In this document: piece after piece, positions 61,301-64,000 of the stretch
Layout of the letters: every line of letters begins with the position of its first letter
How positions within the stretch are numbered: position 1 is the first letter of the stretch
The notes under the pieces: generated by a model
Told to the model about the DNA's origin: nothing
Databases searched by the model: none
Seen by the model: the letters and a program-made list of their open reading frames with translations, nothing else
Assembly: GCA_963556495.2 (NCBI GenBank)
Contig: OY747702.1
Location: forward strand, 19,425,903-19,489,902
DNA: 64,000 bases
Direction: 5' to 3'
From: Valencia hispanica
Lineage: Eukaryota; Chordata; Actinopteri; Cyprinodontiformes; Valenciidae
Program-made: the position numbers and the translations under genes

Positions 61301-62210
61301 ACGTGCAATATATCAGGCTCTATTTCTCCTCTAATGCATGTAACATAGCAGTTTGTACATTTCTAATCAGTGCTGCGTAAATACATCACTGCCAACATGC
61401 AGCACTCCACTGACTTGTTTCTTCTCTCAAATTACGGCTGTTGCAAGTGCTCCTAATTTTCCACAGCTTGCGAGTTACAGATGATATAAAATATTTAAAA
61501 AGGAGCAAAAGAGCAACAGTAGAAAGCGTCTCACAATCAAGCTAAGTATGGTGGTCTGTACTTAACTAAATGAGAACAGAGCTGTGCAAAGACCACGGTT
61601 TGACCTCCACACTCCGCACTCATTTTCCCAACATATGTTGGCTATTTCGCCTGACTCTAGACTGTGAAACTGAGACAGGAGGTAGAGAGGTCTGTGGTGC
61701 ATGTGAGCATGATCTAACTGGCTGTGAATACGGGGGGATCGGAGCAGCGGTTAGCCGGCGGGGTGGAACTTTTTGAAAACTGAATGACATGTTTGGGTGA
61801 TCCGACGCAGATTTTTGGTGAGTAGAGCCGTAGGAGCCGGCGTAACCTCGAGCCTTCAGGCCACTAACCTCGAATCATTCGTGTACGTTCATGAGCACGT
61901 TTGCACACAGCTTCGAGTAATTACACTACCAATCCCCACTAGCATAAACAGTGGTAAGACGCAGCTGTTCTACTGTGTCAGATATTAGCTGACAAGGTGA
62001 CATGGTGGCCACCTGAGAGGTGAGGCCTCTGCAGTCTGTTCTCCTCTACGCTGAGGGGAAAGTTAGTCAAGCAGAGCAGCAGTTATTTCCAGGCTCTGCT
62101 CTGCTCTATTCCCAGTCCCTCCCAGTTTGCCTTCAAGTCAGCACCAGTTAGATAGGGTAGAGTGGTGTCCTCAGATATGCCCCCCTTATGTCCTCTGTTT
62201 TTGCTTTAAA
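58331..62210. other. Non-coding stretch
   Basis: Candidate conserved blocks at 58560-59130 and 59260-59480; otherwise AT-rich. No exon or RNA gene supported. Confidence 0.35.
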
Positions 62211-62214
62211 AAAA

Positions 62215-62720
62215 CATTTGAGTGTTTCAGATCAGCAAACTAATTTTAATATCAGACAAAAATAACGTTGATAAGTAATTACAAAGGGCAGTTTTCAAAG
62301 GGTTCATTTATTCAGAATTAAAATTTCAAATTTTTCCAGGTGAAAAAGTAACTACCATCTAAACCTAACAACTAGTTGTGCCAACCGAACATTTTCATTA
62401 ACTGGCTATGAGTCTTTTACATCACTGTGGAGAAATGTTGCTCCACTCCTCTATGCAGAATTGTTTTCATTCAGCCACATTGAAGCGCTTTCGCTAATGA
62501 ACAGCCTGTTTAAGGTCGTGCCACAGCATCAATCTCATCCTGACTCACGACTTCGACTAAGCCGTACCAAAACCTTCACTTTGTGTTTGAGCCATTCAGA
62601 CTTTGACTGTGTTTCTTTGGATCACGGTCCTCCTCCATAACCAAAGTGTGTCTGAGCTTAGAGGTATATGAACTGATGTTCATATGTCAGGATTTTCAGG
62701 TAGAGAGCAGAATTGATTGG
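62215..62720. mobile_element. Degraded DNA-transposon relic
   Basis: Contains gaacagcctgtttaaggtcg, ccacagcatcaatctcatcc and gaaatgttgctccactcctc, phrases typical of decayed Tc1-type transposase genes read on the opposite strand. No frame survives. Confidence 0.5.
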
Positions 62721-62887
62721 CAAAGAGGCAATTCTATTTCCACGTAAGACAATTCAGATTTTGAAATAAGAAATGAGGAAAAAAACTTTTTTTTCACATC
62801 ACTGCATGTCCATGCAACTCTGTACAGTGGGTCAATTTCCACTGCAGTGTGCTACAAGCGTTTTTCAGGATATCGATGTGCTGCCTA

Positions 62888-63046
62888 TTAGGCAGTGGAT
62901 GGAGTCAGCTCCATGTGCTGTAAATATTCCATTGTCACTTTAATGCCTCGGTCAATGGCTTTGTCCGGGATAATATAGTCTGCTGGTGTTTCTGTCCCCT
63001 GTAGCCTCCGCCGACAAATGGTCTCACACACATGTGGACACACACA
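62888..63046 (-). CDS. Possible terminal exon of an unidentified minus-strand gene
   Basis: Minus-strand open segment of 52 codons ending at TAA 62888-62890, preceded by an acceptor-like tctctgtttcag. The frame reads RRRLQGTETPADYIIPDKAI and then RGIKVTMEYLQHMEL, which looks like real protein with balanced composition. I recognise no family. Splicing to the open segment at 63098-63233 does not work cleanly: that donor has the wrong phase and leaves only 51 bp of intron. A donor further upstream, or a frameshift in the TG-rich stretch, would be needed. Confidence 0.35.
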   Translation of the reverse strand, partial: CVCPHVCETICRRRLQGTETPADYIIPDKAIDRGIKVTMEYLQHMELTPSTA

Positions 63047-63097
63047 CTGAAACAGAGAAAATGAGGGGTGGAGAAGAGAGGCAGTGAGGGCACTCAC

Positions 63098-63233
63098 CTC
63101 TCATAGACACACACACATCCATGCGCCACCACACAAACCCACTTCGCCTCGGGTTTTTTCTTGCCGTCACAGATGATCAGGCCCAGTTTTGGCTTTAGCT
63201 CATCTCTGACCAACCCTAGGTCCTGGAGCCAAA
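63098..63233 (-). CDS. Possible exon of the same unidentified minus-strand gene
   Basis: The minus-strand segment between cttttaacag and a GAGAG|gtgagt donor-like site is open in one frame over 136 bp. It reads WLQDLGLVRDELKPKLGLII followed by CDGKKKPEAKWVCVVAHG. Its frame and codon use look coding, but the product is not recognised. The 3' part runs into a TG repeat that may hide the true donor. Confidence 0.3.
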
Positions 63234-64000
63234 CTGTTAAAAGACATTAAGTCAGCACAGAGACGCGCCACTGCTTCCTCTCTCTGCTAACCACAGGACA
63301 CTAAAAATTGTGTGTATGTGTGCATGCCTGTCTTTGGGTATGCGAGATGGAAACAGGGTAGTTGCAAAAAAAAATAAAAAATAAAAAATTCTGCACACAT
63401 GTGTATCCCAAATGAGTCTCTGCATGCATGCGCGGCGCTCTCCTTGGTGAGGTCAGATAAAGAGGGGGCAGAATATTTGGAGCAAGCCTTTTCGGTCTCT
63501 CTTGGCACACCACATGCCTGTCGCAGCTCAGTGAGCAAACTGTGAAAAGCTTATGTAAATGACGAACCGCTCAGATGTGAAATCAGCTCTGTATTAAATT
63601 GTTTTGTTCCACTTGTCAGAGCTGATTAGTCTAAAAGCTCTCCAAAAGCTGCACAGGTATTGTGTTGATTGTGCTCTCATAGAAGTATGCATGACGAGAA
63701 CTCTATGGATCACCTTAGGAAAGAGCATCTGTGCAGGTAGCAGGGTGCAATTGCTCCATGAAGTGTGATCAGTTATCCCATGGTAGATTAGCTTGGTGGA
63801 TTTTGAAGATGTTGGCCGGCCCTCGTAGATGCACACTGATTGAAATCTGCCCCCGTATACATCAAGATCCACTCCACCTGTCGGTTTAATAAGAGGCCAA
63901 ATCAGAGGTCCAATAAGTTTAATGTTAGTGCTCTATCTGAATGTCAGAACTGCGACCAAGTTTCATGTGTATAGTGCCGTGTTTAAGTATTAATGCCATT
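63234..64000. other. Unassigned end of the window
   Basis: Low-complexity AAATAA run at 63366-63390. A minus-strand open stretch at 63594-63887 beginning after gaccgacag could be another exon but has no recognised protein. Confidence 0.3.

Noticed and set aside
63594..63887. Minus-strand 92-codon frame as another exon of the distal gene
   Set aside because: An acceptor-like edge exists, but no family is recognised and there is no phase link to the segments at 62.9-63.2 kb.
1..64000. CRISPR arrays, operons or phage-type systems
   Set aside because: The window is vertebrate nuclear DNA, and all regular repeats seen are microsatellites or transposon ends.

Overview
The window is nuclear DNA of a bony fish. 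The evidence is large introns with GT-AG splice sites, long AT and GT microsatellites, Tc1/mariner and hAT-like DNA transposons, L2-type LINE tails and tRNA-derived SINEs, plus one steroid-receptor gene with teleost-style sequence. A percomorph is likely from the style of the receptor and the repeats, but I cannot name the species.

The one confidently identified gene is an androgen receptor (ar family, NR3C4) on the + strand, complete from ATG (1985) to stop (20402). I rebuilt it from nine coding exons whose splice phases all agree, giving 2064 nt and 687 residues: 1985-2862, 5524-5660, 5908-6024, 7182-7319, 9090-9290, 10945-11089, 13034-13164, 13322-13473 and 20238-20402. Exon 1 carries a short N-terminal domain without polyglutamine or FxxLF motif. 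Exons 2 and 3 carry the two zinc fingers. Exon 4 is a separate hinge exon completing the bipartite nuclear localisation signal, and exons 5-9 carry the ligand-binding domain. The mammalian gene has eight coding exons; here the counterpart of mammalian exon 4 is split in two. The derived ligand-binding domain, and Phe in place of Tyr just after the last zinc-finger Cys, suggest the fast-evolving teleost duplicate, but the paralogue call is tentative.

Upstream (1-1984) lie repeat sequence and a presumed promoter/5' UTR with two small upstream ORFs, the second overlapping the receptor start. The introns are filled with transposon debris. Intron 4 holds a nested (TA)n palindrome and a LINE fragment. 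Intron 8 holds a stack of Tc1-type elements, one with a nearly open transposase. The 3' UTR probably ends near 21375.

From 21.4 to 62.8 kb I see no convincing gene. This stretch mixes AT-rich sequence, microsatellites, nested DNA transposons, an L2-like LINE end, two SINE/LINE-tail insertions, a TIR element near 45 kb, and blocks of complex non-repetitive sequence that look like candidate conserved non-coding elements. At 62.9-63.2 kb on the minus strand there are two short open stretches that may be the last exons of a convergent gene I cannot identify. I did not find a clearly new biological system. The strongest leads are the in-frame hinge cassette exon, the TG repeat at the exon 2 acceptor, the overlapping uORF, and the TA palindrome.
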